Positions 32,101-44,285 of a stretch of 64,000 nt of DNA are shown here, piece by piece (within the stretch, counting starts at the first letter, position 1; each line of letters opens with the position of its first letter). The stretch is from positions 2,688,105-2,752,104 of the forward strand of contig NC_030856.1 in assembly GCF_000208745.1 (NCBI RefSeq), in the 5' to 3' direction. Source of the stretch: Theobroma cacao (lineage: Eukaryota; Streptophyta; Magnoliopsida; Malvales; Malvaceae). Both the position numbers and the translations under genes were made by a program. Under the pieces are notes generated by a model. The model was not told the DNA's origin, ran no database searches, and worked only from the letters and a program-made list of their open reading frames with translations.

Positions 32101-33359
32101 ACCTATTTTCATATTTTAGCTAACAAATATTTTAAAATAACTTATTAAATTTACTACATTAAATAATATTTTCAATCAATATATTGAAAATCTTATATTG
32201 AAATAGTATCTTGACATGTATTTTTAAGACAATAGTTAATAAAATATATTATTTATTTATTTATTTGGAAGATAAAACTCTAATTGTTTTTTTTTTAAGA
32301 ATTCTAATTGTTAGTATTTCAACCTTGACTCAATCCAAAACTTTGGCACTTTCACTCATTGTTTGCCACTACCTAGATTTCCAAGTCTAAGATTAATTAT
32401 GAACACACACCTTTGCAATTTGCATTGCACATTCCTACCAAAATTTAATTAGTTTATATATAAACTAAAATGATCCATTTCGTTATTTAGAATATTTTAC
32501 ATATATATATATATTTAATTTATCAAAAACTTATTTTATTTTATTCAAACATGCTTTTATTTTTTATTTTTAAAAATAAAAATAAATAGTAAAAGTAACA
32601 AGCAAATAGAGTCTTATAAATTCGTTTATAACTAAGAAGATATAAAAATCAATCTAGCTGTAGTTGTTGATTATTGGTGATCAATAAAAATTCCGTTCCT
32701 AGCAGAAAAAGGACCAATTTCCTTGGGAATTAAGTTTAAAATTCAATTTCTTGGACTCTTTTGAAAATCAACATTGGTCAGTAGCCTTTGTCTGTATGTT
32801 TCTTGACTGAGAAATCAATTCATGATTAACTCAAGAGAAGGCGCAAAATGCTGTTAGTTTCCAGCTATTTCGATGTTATCATTTACAAAGAGAAGTTCAA
32901 CATCATATTCTATATGATAAAATTCCTTCGGCAACAAGAACTTTGTACTTTCCATTAGCCCCTCCTGTTTCATGGCCTGTTTTACGTGGATACCTATGCT
33001 ATAATTAATAATTTCTTACCAATCCAAACTTGATTCAATCTGATTTGATTTAAAAAACTCAACTACTTAAAATCATGTAAACTTCAAATTATCTTAATAT
33101 ACTTCTAACTCGAATGATCCAAAAAAATTAACTCGAAAAGAAATGTATTTTTTGTCCCAACATCAATTTTCATATTTAATATAGTATATCATATTTAAGA
33201 TTATTGGATTAATTAACAACCCTGATCACAATTGATAACTAGTCTCGTCGTATTGTAGCTGGTTATAATCAAAGAAAAGAGAATAATATTGGTTTATTAA
33301 TTAGTGGGGAAATCTTTGAGCCAAGTTGCGAATGTATTTCCATTTACTCTTGTTACTTT
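32101..33359. repeat. C block, copy 2 (right of the copia element)
   Basis: The first 848 bp duplicate 25588-26430. The rest ('ctttccattagcccctcc' to 'gttgcgaatgtatttcc') matches 51976-52372 and leads into the CNL-3 leader, as copy 3 leads into the leader of the 54187 pseudogene. No gene is visible. Confidence 0.75.
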
Positions 33360-33665
33360 GTCGTCATAGAGTTTCCATTTGAGCATCTTCTTCTATCATT
33401 GCTACTATCCCAAGAGTTTGTTTGATTTCTGCCTTGCTCTTCTTTTAACTCAACAAAGCCTACGTTTCCATTTTTTTTTTCCTTCATTTTCCCACTTTTC
33501 TTTTAACTCAAAGAACAAAAGCATCTCTTTTGTTCAACTCTGCAAAAAAAAAAAAAAGTTGATCTCTTAAATTACTTTTGTTTGATCCTTGTTTGCTACT
33601 TTTCTTTTTCTTAATTTTGGTTTCCCGATCTCTGGAGTTGGTGAAGTAATTCCATCCCAATTGAG
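33360..33665 (+). other. 5' leader exon 1 of CNL-3
   Basis: Conserved pyrimidine-rich leader with an A-tract at about 33544-33556, ending 'cccaattgag|gtaagctt'. Confidence 0.6.
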
Positions 33666-34104
33666 GTAAGCTTCAATATAACATATTATATTCTCCATAT
33701 TTAATTTTTTTATGTGCTCAATTTCTCTTATCATTTATGAATTTGACTTCTCATTTTCTAAGTTGGCAAATAAAATTAATTGATTTGTAGTACTTAATTT
33801 ACTTCTTTACATCTTAACCCTATGAATATTTAGTAATATACTATGTGTAGCATTTTAGTGTGAAATAGTTTTAATATTATGACTTTTAAATATGTAAAAA
33901 TATATCAATAAACCTACGCTGAAATTTCATTCTAAATTTTTTAATTTATTTTAAATATTCATATTTTTTCTATTTTTACCAACATTTATGGATATTTTGG
34001 GAACGCATTTTATAGAATGATGATATTATGTTTTTACTTTAATATAAAAATATATTTTTAATTAATATGCACTTGATTAGCGATAAGAATTTCTACATCT
34101 GCAG

Positions 34105-34149
34105 CATTTTCAATTTCCAAGTTGGTTGGTCATCCACATTTTCATAAAG
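34105..34149 (+). other. 5' leader exon 2 of CNL-3, internally deleted
   Basis: Bounded by 'catctgcag|' and 'cataaag|gtaatt', but only 45 nt. About 19 nt present in the other copies, the stretch between 'ggttggtc' and 'atccacatt', is missing. Confidence 0.55.
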
Positions 34150-35106
34150 GTAATTGTTTAATTTATGAAAATATGAAATATAAACATGTTATATTTATAT
34201 CTCCAAAGTTAAAATGTGGATGAGAAGGGTCATCCACATTTTCAAGGTTAATCTCAGTTGTGGTACTTGCAAATATTTTGTAATTGTTTTTTTTCTCTGT
34301 AAAACTTTTTACTCATTAAAATTAAAATCAAACAAATTTTTATTTTATGAAAGTTTCAAGTGATTTTTAATTAAAATATATAACATGTTTTAATAATTTA
34401 AGATTTTGAAGTTTGAGATATAAATATTACTTATTAAAAAAAATTTATACAGAAATATGGAAAAGGCGAAGTTAGTAGTTTCCTAAGGCAAAAGATTTGA
34501 GCTCTCGTCTTCCACTAAAAATTTGAAATTGAATAAGAAAAAGTATTTATATTTATGTACTAATTGTATATTGTTTTTAAAATAAATATTTAAAAATATT
34601 AATAATGAATTAGAGAAATATCATGCAGGCAAAATCAAATAAAAATATAAATTATTGCAATGGTAGCCCATTTTTGGTTCTTCAATTTTTGGCCTTGATC
34701 TTTTGAAAAAACATATTCCAGTTGATAGATTTCCAAGTCTAAGATTAACTATGAACACACCTTTGCAATTTGCATTGCACATTCCTACCAAAAATATTAA
34801 AAAATATTCTTAATATTTTTTTACTTAATATTAAAAAATATTAAAAGTTAAGTGAGAAATAAATGACAAAAAAGTGAAATGATAATTAATTAAAAAAGAG
34901 AAAATGACTAGGGTAAAAATAAATGAATAAATGGTAAAATTATATTAAAACTAAAGAGATCTATTTCATTATTTAGAATATTATATATATACATTTAATT
35001 TATCAAAAACTTATTTTGATTTATTAAAACATGCTTATCAGGTGAAGTCCACTAAGTCTTTCACTACCGCGTCAGTTTGCTTACATTTCCCTGTTATCTG
35101 CTTTAG
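34150..35106 (+). other. Leader intron 2 of CNL-3
   Basis: AT-rich and ending 'tatctgctttag|', 26 nt before the ATG. A local duplication places 'catccacattttca' again at 34230. It keeps the 'gccttgatcttttgaa' landmark. No gene. Confidence 0.55.
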
Positions 35107-35132
35107 ATTCATTTCAACCAAGTTGTAGATCC

Positions 35133-38100
35133 ATGGCGGAATCAATTTTATACGGGGCGCTCAGTAACATCTTTTCCAAGTTGATGTGGCTTGCTGGGCA
35201 TGAGATTGGCTTGATTTTCTGCCAGAAAAGCGAACTGGATAAGCTTCAAAAGACTCTCGACATCGTAAAAGCCGTCATTCTTGATGCTGAGGAGAAGCAG
35301 GCGAGCGACCTTGTCGTGAAAAACTGGATAAGTCGACTGGAAGATGTCGTCTCTGATGCAGAGGACTTACTGGACGAATTCGACTATGAGATCCTACGCC
35401 AGAAGGTGCGTCCTCGGGGACAGGTACGCAAGATCTTTCGATCCTTCAGGATGGGTCCTAGAGTTAAGGAGATTAAAGAGAGGCTGGACGTGGTGGCAAG
35501 AGAGATTAAAACGTTTGATTTTAATGTGAGAGTTGTAGAACTGAATAAGAAACCTAAGAATACTGACAGAGAGACTGCCTCAAAGGTGAGATCGGAATTA
35601 GTAATAGGGAGAGAGGAAGATAAAGAGCACATTATAGAATTGTTGAAGGAGCAGAATCATGGTGACAGCATCTTCAATATTATTGCCATTGTTGGGTTTG
35701 GAGGTTTAGGAAAGACCTCGCTTGCCCGGTTGGTGTATAACGATGCAGAAGTAGCAGATTCCTTCGAAAGGATGTGGGTGTGTGTTTCTGAAGAATTTAA
35801 TGTTCTTATAATTTTCAAAAAAATTTTGAAGTGTCTAGGAGAACACAAAGTGGATGACTGGAATCTAGATGAAGTACAAAATGGAATTGAACAAAAGTTA
35901 GAAGGGAAGAGATATTTACTTGTGTTGGATGATGTGTGGAATGAAGACATTTTACAGTGGAATGAATTTTCACAGTATATGGTATTTGGTGCTCCTGAAA
36001 GTAAAATTATTGTGACAACTCGTAGCATCAAAGTTGCAGCTACTATGGGGGTGCACAGTCCTTACCTTTTAAAAGGTCTCAATGAGGAACAATCTCAGGA
36101 TTTGTTTGAGAAAGTGGCATTTGAAGGACGTCAAATCGATCCAAAGCTTGGACAAATTGGAAACGTTGTTGCACAAAAATGCAAAGGAGTTCCTCTTTCT
36201 ATTAAATGTTTAGGAGGTTTGATGAGACAAAAGCCTGATGAAAAATACTGGTTGTTTGTCCAAGAAAATGAATTTTGGAATAATGATGATGTTTTGTCGG
36301 TGTTAAAATTGAGTTATATTCAGCTACCAAGTAATTTAAAGCAATGTTTTGCTTTTTGTTCGCTTTTCTCAAAAGACTCTAGGATATATAAAGATGAGTT
36401 GATTCATTTTTGGCGAGCACAAGGTTACATTCAATTAGAGAATAAAAATGAGAATATACAAGATATTAGTGATGAATACTTTAATGATTTGCTGTCAAGA
36501 TCATTTTTTCAAGAGGAGGAGAAAGATGCATATGGGAATATCATCTATTGTAAAATGCATGATCTTATTCATGATCTTGCATTATCAGTTGCTGGTCGAT
36601 ATTTTCATTGGATGAAAGATGAAAAAGAAGAAATTTCAAAAGGAGTCCGTCATGTGTCATTAGAAAAATATTCTAAAGAAGTTGTTTTGACTGGATCAGA
36701 AACAAAAGTGATAAGGACTATGTTTTTCCGAGCAGACATTTTCACGGACTTATTTATTCGAAATGTAACTTATTCGAGCTTCAATTGTTTACGTATGTTG
36801 AATTTAAGTTGGATGAACATTAATATTTTACCAGATTCAATTGGTAAATTGAAGCATTTGAGATACCTTGATCTTTCTAGTAATCAAAGGATGAAAGTGC
36901 TCCCAGATGCAATAGTCAAATTGCACCATTTGCAAACTCTATTACTCAATGCTTGCAGCAGTCTGGAAAAGTTACCAAGGGATATACGCCAATTGATTAG
37001 TTTGGAATATCTCAATATTAATTCTTGCAACCGACTAAAGTACTTGCCAAAAGGGTTAGGGGAATTGACTTCCTTACAAAGATTGGACAGATTTGTTGTG
37101 AACTGTGTTGAAGACAATTTATCAACTGCAGCCACGTTGAATGAGTTGAGTAACCTAGACCTTGGAAATAGCTTCAAAATTGAACACTTAGAAAAGGTGA
37201 GGAATGTGGAATTAGAATGTAAGGAGGCAAATTTAAAGAAAAAGAAACGGCTTCAGTCTTTGCATTTATCTTGGGAATCTTTCTCTCCAACAACAGTGGC
37301 TAGTGAAAAGGATGAGTCATTGTTAAATATTCTTGAGCCACACCCGAATTTGAAAGGGCTGGAGCTATCCGGTTATGGAGGAGCAAGGTTTTCAAGTTGG
37401 CTATCTTCATTGACTAATTTAGTCAAACTTAATATATACAGATTTTGGAATTGTCGAGACCTGCCACCCTTGGATCATTTTTCATCTCTCAAGTCTCTCT
37501 TTCTTTACGGTTCCAATGCTTTAAAACACCTGCCACCCTTGGATCATCTTTCATCTCTAGGGTCTCTTTCTCTTTCGCGGTTAGATGCTTTAGAATACGT
37601 GGCAGATTCTTTTTCCTTGCCTTGCTCGACTTCAAGAGAACCATTCTTCCCGTCCCTTAAGAAACTTTTGATCCATGACTGTCCCAATCTCAAAGGATGG
37701 TGGAAGACAAAGAATGAGAACCAACGATCAATCGCTGAGCTGCCTTGCTTTCCTTGCCTTTCCGAGTTAGATATCCTCAGGTGTCCAAACTTAGCCTCCA
37801 TGCCGCTGTTTCCATCTCTCGATCAAGATTTGATGTTGCATGATACTAGCATAAGGCCTTTACAACAAACATTGAAGATGATGAAGATGACCGAGGCTAG
37901 CATGACATTAGAAGAAGCATCATCTTCATCGGGGAGCGCTTGTCATTCATATTCTTCAACTACCCTTCCTCTCTCCCATTTGAAGAGTCTGATGCTTACA
38001 GACATTAAGGATTTAGAAGTTCTGCTAGAAGAGTTTCTACAAAATCTCACTTCTCTTACGTCCTTATGGTTGAGCGACTGCCCTATATTGGAATCGCTAT

Positions 38101-38591
38101 TGCCGCAAAAGATGAGCTGCCTCACCTCTTTACAAGTTTTGTGTGTTAAAAATTGCCATAATCTGAGGGCTTTTCCGGATTGGATACTCAATCTCACTTC
38201 CCTTAAAACACTTGAAATTTGGGGGTGCATTGAATTACAGTACATGCCAGAAGGGACGCATCAGCTTACCTCTTTAAATAAATTGTCCGTAGGCAATTGC
38301 CCTAATATGAGGGCTTTACCTGACTGGATACTCAATCTCACTTCCCTTAAAACACTTGAAATTTGGGAGTGCCTTGAATTACAGTACATGCCAGAAGGGA
38401 CGCCTCGGCTTACATCTTTAGAAGAATTAATTGTTTACTGCCATAATTTGAGGGCTTTGCCAGACTGGATACTCAATCTCACTTCCCTCAAAGACCTTTA
38501 TATATGCGAGTGCCTTCAATCACCGTACTTGCAAGGAAGGGATGCAAAGCCTCACCTCTTTAGAACGATTGATAGTTCATCATTGCCCTAA
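35133..38591 (+). CDS. CNL-3: CC-NB-ARC-LRR resistance protein, shortened by a 1-nt insertion
   Basis: The open frame is 1152 residues. Rx-N carries DVVSDAEDLLDEFD (71-84). NB-ARC has P-loop GFGGLGKTS (188-196), WVCVSEEF, kinase-2 LLVLDDVW, IIVTTRS, GVPLS, CFAFCSLF and MHD (about 475-477). LRRs follow. It is the closest relative of CNL-1, with the same GKTS and the same linker. After YICECLQSPYLQ the frame is broken by one extra G at about 38533-38535 ('ttgcaaggaaggg' where CNL-1 has 'ttgcaagaaggg'). The last ~18 residues are therefore out of frame and the final LRRs are lost. CC and NB-ARC are intact, so a truncated receptor could still be made. It may instead be a recent pseudogene or a sequencing error. 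Confidence 0.9.
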   Translation: MAESILYGALSNIFSKLMWLAGHEIGLIFCQKSELDKLQKTLDIVKAVILDAEEKQASDLVVKNWISRLEDVVSDAEDLLDEFDYEILRQKVRPRGQVRKIFRSFRMGPRVKEIKERLDVVAREIKTFDFNVRVVELNKKPKNTDRETASKVRSELVIGREEDKEHIIELLKEQNHGDSIFNIIAIVGFGGLGKTSLARLVYNDAEVADSFERMWVCVSEEFNVLIIFKKILKCLGEHKVDDWNLDEVQNGIEQKLEGKRYLLVLDDVWNEDILQWNEFSQYMVFGAPESKIIVTTRSIKVAATMGVHSPYLLKGLNEEQSQDLFEKVAFEGRQIDPKLGQIGNVVAQKCKGVPLSIKCLGGLMRQKPDEKYWLFVQENEFWNNDDVLSVLKLSYIQLPSNLKQCFAFCSLFSKDSRIYKDELIHFWRAQGYIQLENKNENIQDISDEYFNDLLSRSFFQEEEKDAYGNIIYCKMHDLIHDLALSVAGRYFHWMKDEKEEISKGVRHVSLEKYSKEVVLTGSETKVIRTMFFRADIFTDLFIRNVTYSSFNCLRMLNLSWMNINILPDSIGKLKHLRYLDLSSNQRMKVLPDAIVKLHHLQTLLLNACSSLEKLPRDIRQLISLEYLNINSCNRLKYLPKGLGELTSLQRLDRFVVNCVEDNLSTAATLNELSNLDLGNSFKIEHLEKVRNVELECKEANLKKKKRLQSLHLSWESFSPTTVASEKDESLLNILEPHPNLKGLELSGYGGARFSSWLSSLTNLVKLNIYRFWNCRDLPPLDHFSSLKSLFLYGSNALKHLPPLDHLSSLGSLSLSRLDALEYVADSFSLPCSTSREPFFPSLKKLLIHDCPNLKGWWKTKNENQRSIAELPCFPCLSELDILRCPNLASMPLFPSLDQDLMLHDTSIRPLQQTLKMMKMTEASMTLEEASSSSGSACHSYSSTTLPLSHLKSLMLTDIKDLEVLLEEFLQNLTSLTSLWLSDCPILESLLPQKMSCLTSLQVLCVKNCHNLRAFPDWILNLTSLKTLEIWGCIELQYMPEGTHQLTSLNKLSVGNCPNMRALPDWILNLTSLKTLEIWECLELQYMPEGTPRLTSLEELIVYCHNLRALPDWILNLTSLKDLYICECLQSPYLQGRDAKPHLFRTIDSSSLP
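35694..35715 (+). promoter_or_regulatory. Candidate miR482/2118-type target site, CNL-3 P-loop
   Basis: Same sequence as the CNL-1 site at 5976-5997. Inference only. Confidence 0.35.
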
Positions 38592-38955
38592 TCTGAGTTC
38601 TTCCACATATTCTCTCAAAGCACTTCTAATTCGGGGGTGCCCTAATTTAAGCTTCTGGAGATCGAGGCGTCTGTTTTCCACTTTAGAAGAATTGAATGTT
38701 CAAAATTGCCCTAATCTGGAGGATTTGCTGAATCGCATTGCTAAGATGATCACTTCCCTCAAAACACTTAAGATTTGTAAGTGCCTTGAATTACAAGACT
38801 TGCCACAAAGGATGGATGGCCTTACCTCTTTACAAGTATTGTCAATCAGTGAATGTCCTCGGTTGTCAAAAAGATGTGAAAAGGATACCGGAGTCCTGTG
38901 GCCTCGCATTGCTCGCATCCCATCTATTATAGTCGATGGGCGACAGATTCAATGA
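38537..38955 (+). pseudogene. Displaced C-terminal LRR tail of CNL-3
   Basis: In the +1 frame, about 138 codons (from MQSLTSLERLIVHHCPNL) match the end of CNL-1 and finish with WPRIARIPSIIVDGRQIQ and a TGA. There are no further stops. The tail being otherwise undamaged suggests the frameshift is young. It would be translated only if the extra G is an error or is bypassed. Confidence 0.85.
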
Positions 38956-41085
38956 TGATCATACCGTATAGGTAATCACATTTTTCTTCACCTCTATTTA
39001 TATTTTCTCCCTTTACTTGATAATCTTTTTTTTTCCCCCTGGATTTGGATGATTCTTAATTTGTTGCATGCATGTAATCCAAGTCAACTATGAAAAATTG
39101 GATTTAATCCATTCTCTGCTACTTCTTTCTAAGTGGACTAACAATATTGATTTCTTTTTTCTTTTCTTACTTTGAATTTTTTTTGTTAAGTTAAATATTA
39201 CTAATATGAAATGTAACCAAAACTTGATGTCAAAACTCTGCCAGTATGCCATGGCAATTGGGAACTTTTTCCTTGTTTCAATCTCTCATTCTTCAATTAT
39301 AATCCTAAATTTGAAGCATTTAGGATCTCACTAGCTCTTGATGGAACCCTTGTGCAGATAGCATATTTATAGTCAAAGCATTAAATCTTATACTCTTATA
39401 TAGACAAATTTAAAAAAATTATAGCAGTATGAATGTACTCAGTTAGCAAATTATTCTGATTTTTCACTTTTTTTTATATCTAAATGTCTCTTTTCACCTA
39501 TTTCAATGATGTTAATCTGTGTTTGGAGGATATTGTTTAGGTTGACCAAAAGTTTGGGTTTTTTGTAAAAGGTTGTCAAAAGCTTTTTGTGCAGTGTTGA
39601 TGTAATTGTTCAGTTATCTTATCAGTAGAGTTAGAATGCCAAAGAGAGTATTTAACTGATTAGATCATAGACTTTTGATCTGACAATATTAATAAAATCA
39701 AAACTTTTCCAAAAAAAAAAAACATAAGCATAAAATGGGGTTACGGACATATTATTGTCAGTTGTTTCACTTCCCCTGTTTTTATGCATTGATCAATGCA
39801 AAATCATCTCTTATACAATGAGGCAACCTTGGATGTTTGTGTCATATCTTTACTGAAGCAAAACCAAAATTTAATGTGAACACTGGTGAAATAAGCTGAG
39901 ATTTTATAGGCACTTGCTTTTGTAAGGAATATGTTAACATTATTTCTTTCTTTTTTTCTTCGTGTTTATAATGGGATGATGACATTTTTTCATTGTGTGA
40001 AGCAGGAAGATTGCATCTTGCTAATTTCCTTCCAAAGTAGACTATTGTTGAATTGAAACCAAGAGAAATTTCTATTGGTAAAATTTACCACTTATTTGGT
40101 TTGTTTTACCAATTTCATTTACTTTCTATAAGGAATCCATTAACACCCAACTTCTTACTTCTTTCTGCATGTCTTTATTGAGATTATGGACTTTTTCTGA
40201 TAGATTGAGAGAGTACGAATTGATTTCAACTTGCCAATGCCATTGTGAAGAAGAGTACTACAATCCATGGATTGGAAGCTTTTCTCTCAACAGTGTCATC
40301 ACTATCTATGTTACAGTTTGATGGCAATTCTATGTGAGAGTTAAATTTTACTTTTGAGTATTTGAATTCAATAAAGGCTAGCTCATGAAAATAATTTAAC
40401 AGTTTGACCTTTGGTGTCTTTTTAGATGACAACAATTGCACAGCATGCAACTCCTTCACCTTTTCTTCCCAAAAAGTGAGACTTGGTCTAATGATCTTGA
40501 ATTTAAGGTAAATTAGCTTATCACTTATTGCTCTATAGAATTTACTGTGCATAGAATGTTGATTATTTTTTCACTGCTATATCGTTATAAGATTTTCATT
40601 TTCCATAGAAAAATAAGAGGTCTCATGACTTGCTCACCAACTCCCTTTCAAGGCATTCTTGAAATGCAGGTATATTCTCAAAGCATATCTATTGCAAAAG
40701 TGATAACTATATATTATAGTTTCTTTAGTTTTTGTTCTTGATTTTTTGCATATCTTGTTCTTCAACGCTTGGTTATAACAATGAATTTTTAGACTAGTTA
40801 TCTGTGAATGAAGGCAAACAACACTTGCAAAGTAGTGGCTTGAGTGACTGGGAGAATAGTTTGGAGCTGAGCTGGTTGGAAAACCCCTTAGCTTCTTTTA
40901 AAATCAATTTCAATAGTTCCATATTGGCCATTCTTGGAGGTCTTTAAACTATGGCTTCAATTCTAGTCTGTGGGCCTCTACTCAATTAACCCAAACTATT
41001 AAGGGGACCTAATTACAAATGTTCTTTCCAATGTTTATGAAGAAGACTTTTGGGATACTGTTCTGGGATTTGCTATTTGCTACAT
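38956..41085 (+). other. 3' module of CNL-3
   Basis: Donor-like 'gtatag|gtaatc' right after the stop (38971/38972). It then follows 9247-10160, with a shortened continuation through 39900-41080. It breaks at 'tttgggtgctgcaa' (about 41100), where an LRR tail begins. No coding gene is visible. Confidence 0.5.
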
Positions 41086-41227
41086 TTGGGTGCTGCAAAG
41101 TGTCAAAGAATTGTCAATCAAAGAATGTCCACAGTTGTCAGAAAGATGTAAAAAGGAGACAGAAATCCAGTGTGGCCTCACATTGCTCTCATCCTGACTA
41201 TTTATATTGATGGCCAACAGTTCAATG
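41086..41227 (+). pseudogene. LRR relic 1: last ~45 codons of a CNL
   Basis: VKELSIKECPQLSERCKKET matches the CNL-2 end. A 2-nt insertion ('cagtgtggcctcac' against 'cactggcctcac') then destroys the frame. It is followed by 3'-module sequence beginning 'atatag|gtaatc', so it is the 3' end of a deleted CNL. Confidence 0.75.
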
Positions 41228-43052
41228 ATGATCATTCAATATAGGTAATCATATTTTTCTTCACCTCTGTTTATATTTTCTCCCTTTATCTGATAATTCC
41301 TTCTTTTTTTTATTTTTCTTCTTGGATTTGAATGATTCATACTTTGTTTTATACATGTAATCCAAGTTGGTACACTGATTCGCCTATAATTTGTACAGAT
41401 AGCATACTTGTTGTGAAAGCATTAAATTTTATACTCTTGTACAGATAAACGTACTTAAGTTACCTAATTATTCTGATTTTTTATTTTGTTATATCAATTC
41501 CTAACTTCTATGGTTTAACAAAAGTATAAAATGGAGTTATGGACAGATTATTGTCAGTTGTTTCAATTCCCCTGTTTTTATTCATTGATTAATGCAAAAT
41601 ATCTCTTATACAATGAGGCAACATTGGATGTTTGTGTCGTATATTTTCAGAAGCAAAACCAAAATTAAATGGAAAAGGATCGCAAGACAGATTACTTCTA
41701 TCACAGAGATTCTAAGTAATTGAAACATTGGTGAAATAAGCTGAGATGTGAGAGTGAGTATCCCTGAAAATTTACAGCTACAAGTTTGTTAGAGGGCCTA
41801 TCTCCAGTCAAGACTCCTGAGCTGGAAGCTAGTAATAAGAGAAACTAATGTGAATGTCTGCTTGTACATTTCCTGCTGTCTTTGTCGCGATGAGGAGATA
41901 TTGCTATAGGTAATATTTTCGCCTCTTCTTCTTGATGTTGGCACTTGCTTTTGTAAAGAATATATTAACATCAGTTCTTTCTTTTTTGTTTGTGTTTATA
42001 ATGGGATGATGACATTTTTTCATTGTTTGAAGCAGGACGATTTCATCTTGCTAATTTCCTTCCAGAGCAGACAGTTGTTGAATTCAAACCAAGAGAAATA
42101 TCTATTGGTATAATTTACCACTTATTCAGTTTGTCTTACTAATTTCATTTGCTTTCTATAAGGAATCCATTAACACCTAACTTCATACTTCTTTTTGCAT
42201 GTCTTTATTGGGATTATGGACTTTTCTTGATAGTTTGAGAAAGAACATACAGATTTCAACTTGCCAATGCCATTGTGAAGTATAGTTAAATTTTACTCTC
42301 AACAGCATCATCACTATCTATGTGAGAGTTAAATTTTGCTTTGAGTATTTAAATTCAATAAAGGCTAACAGATGAAAATAATTCAACAGCTTGACCTCTA
42401 GTTTCCTCTTTAGGTAACAAAGACTACACAACATGCAACTCTTTCACCTTCTCTTATCAAGAAGTGAGCCTTGATCTAACGATCTTGAATTCAAGGTTAA
42501 TTGGCTTTTCATTTACTGCTATATTATATATGAGGAATGTGCCATGTATAGAACCCTCAATATTTTTGCATTGCTCTAACATTTAAGATTTTCATTTTCC
42601 ATATTAAAAGAAGAGATGCCAATGACTTGCCCGCCAACTCCCTTTCAGCCATTTTTTAAATGCAGGTATTCTCAAAGCATTATCTATTGCATACATGATT
42701 CTATATGTTGAAGTTTCTTTAGTTTTTGTTCATATTTTTTGGCATATCTTTATCCTCAATGTTTCTTTATAACAATGGTTTTTTTGACTAGTTAGCTGTG
42801 AATGGAGTCAACCAATGCTTGCTAAGTAGTGGCTTGAGTGGTTGGGAGAAGTGCCTGGAGAGCTAAGCTGGTTGGAAAACCCCTTTGCTTCTTTCAAAAT
42901 CAATGTGAATGGTTCTATCTTGGCCATTCTTGGAGGTGTTTGAGCATTGGCTTCAATTCTATTCTTTAGGCATTTACTTATTTAACCCAAACTGTTAAAG
43001 AAGACTTAAATACAAAGGTTCTTTCATAATGTACATATGGAGAAGACTTTTG
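41228..43052 (+). other. 3' module behind LRR relic 1
   Basis: Follows 10180-12600 closely, including the splice-like segments 'ctacaagtttgttagaggg' and 'gaagcag|gacgatttc'. It stops at 'ggagaagacttttgggg', where LRR relic 2 begins. No gene. Confidence 0.5.
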
Positions 43053-43820
43053 GGGGGTCTAAGTCTGAAAGACATCAAGAATTTAGAAGTTCTGCCAGAA
43101 GAGTTCCTACTGCCATACTGCCATACTGCCTTAAATTAGAATTGCTACTGCCTTAAAAGCATTGTCCTTAGGCAATTATCTTGATCTGAGGGCTTTGCCA
43201 GACTGGATACTCAATCTCACTTCCCCTAAAACACTTGAAATTTAGAAGTGCCTTGAATTACAGTACATGCCAGAAGGGATGCCTCGGCTTACATCTGTAC
43301 AAGAATTTTATGTTTACTACCATAATTTAAGGCTTTGCCAGACTGGATACTCAATCTCAGTTCCCTCAAAGACCTTTATATATGTGAGTGCCTTTATTCA
43401 CCGTACTTGCAAGAAGGGATGCATAGCCTCACCTCTTTAGAACGATTGATGGTTGAATATTACCCTAATCTGATTTCTTCCACATATTCTCTCAAAGCAC
43501 TTCTAATTCGGGGGTGCTCTGATTTAAGCTTCTAGAGAACGAGGCATGGCTTTTCCACTTTAGAAGAATTGAATGTTCAAAATTGCCCTAATCTGAAGGA
43601 TTTACTGAATCGCATACCTTACAAGATCACTTCCCTCAAAACACTTAAGATTTGTAAGTGCCCTAAATTACAAGACTTGCCAGAAAGGATGGATGGCCTT
43701 ACCTCTTTACAAGTATTGTCAATCAGTGAATGTCCCCAGTTGTCGGAAAGATGTGCAAAGAAGACCGAAATCTTGTGGCCTCGCATTGCCCGCATCCGTT
43801 CTATTACAATTGATGGGTGA
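43053..43820 (+). pseudogene. LRR relic 2: headless C-terminal LRR of a CNL
   Basis: It begins inside an LRR ('agaatttagaagttctgcc', equal to about 8285 in CNL-1) and ends at the family C-terminus, WPRIARIRSITIDG. It has a deletion near 43110-43160 with three 'ctgccata' repeats, TAG codons at Trp positions near 43244 and 43534, and a 1-nt loss near 43329. CC and NB-ARC are absent. Readable parts are 43335-43535 and 43569-43820. Confidence 0.85.
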
Positions 43821-44285
43821 CAGATTCAATGATGATCATACAATATAGGTAACCACATGTTTCTTCACCTCTATTTATATTTTCTCCCTTTACTTGATAA
43901 TTCTTCTTGTTTTCTTGCTGGATTTGGATGATACGTAATTCGTTGTATGCATGGAATCCAAGTTGACTATGCAAAAGTGGATTTAATCCATTCTCTGCTA
44001 CTTCTTTCTAAGTGGACTAACAATATTGATTTCTTTTTTCCTTTCTTACTTTGAATTTTATTTTTGTTCAGTTAAATATTACTAATATGAAATGTGACCA
44101 AAACTTGATATCCAAACTCTGCCAGTATTTCACTGCAATAGTGAACTTTTGCCTCGTTTCAATCTCTCATTCTCTAATTGTAATCCTAAATTTGAAGCAT
44201 TCAGGATCTCACTAGCTCTTGATGGAACCCTTGTGTAGATAGCATGTTTATAGCGAAGCATTAAAATTTTCCATTTTAATAGTAT
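43821..44285 (+). other. Short 3' module behind LRR relic 2
   Basis: Starts 'atatag|gtaacc' and follows the CNL-1 3' region for about 440 bp, to 'gcgaagcattaaaatttt'. LRR relic 3 then begins abruptly. No gene. Confidence 0.55.

Noticed and set aside
33379..33570. Short open frames over the leader exons (here, 24760-24981, 61147-61341) that give similar peptides
   Set aside because: They start with TTG and not ATG, run into the A-tract, and are disrupted in the CNL-1 and CNL-2 leaders. The similarity reflects the duplicated DNA.
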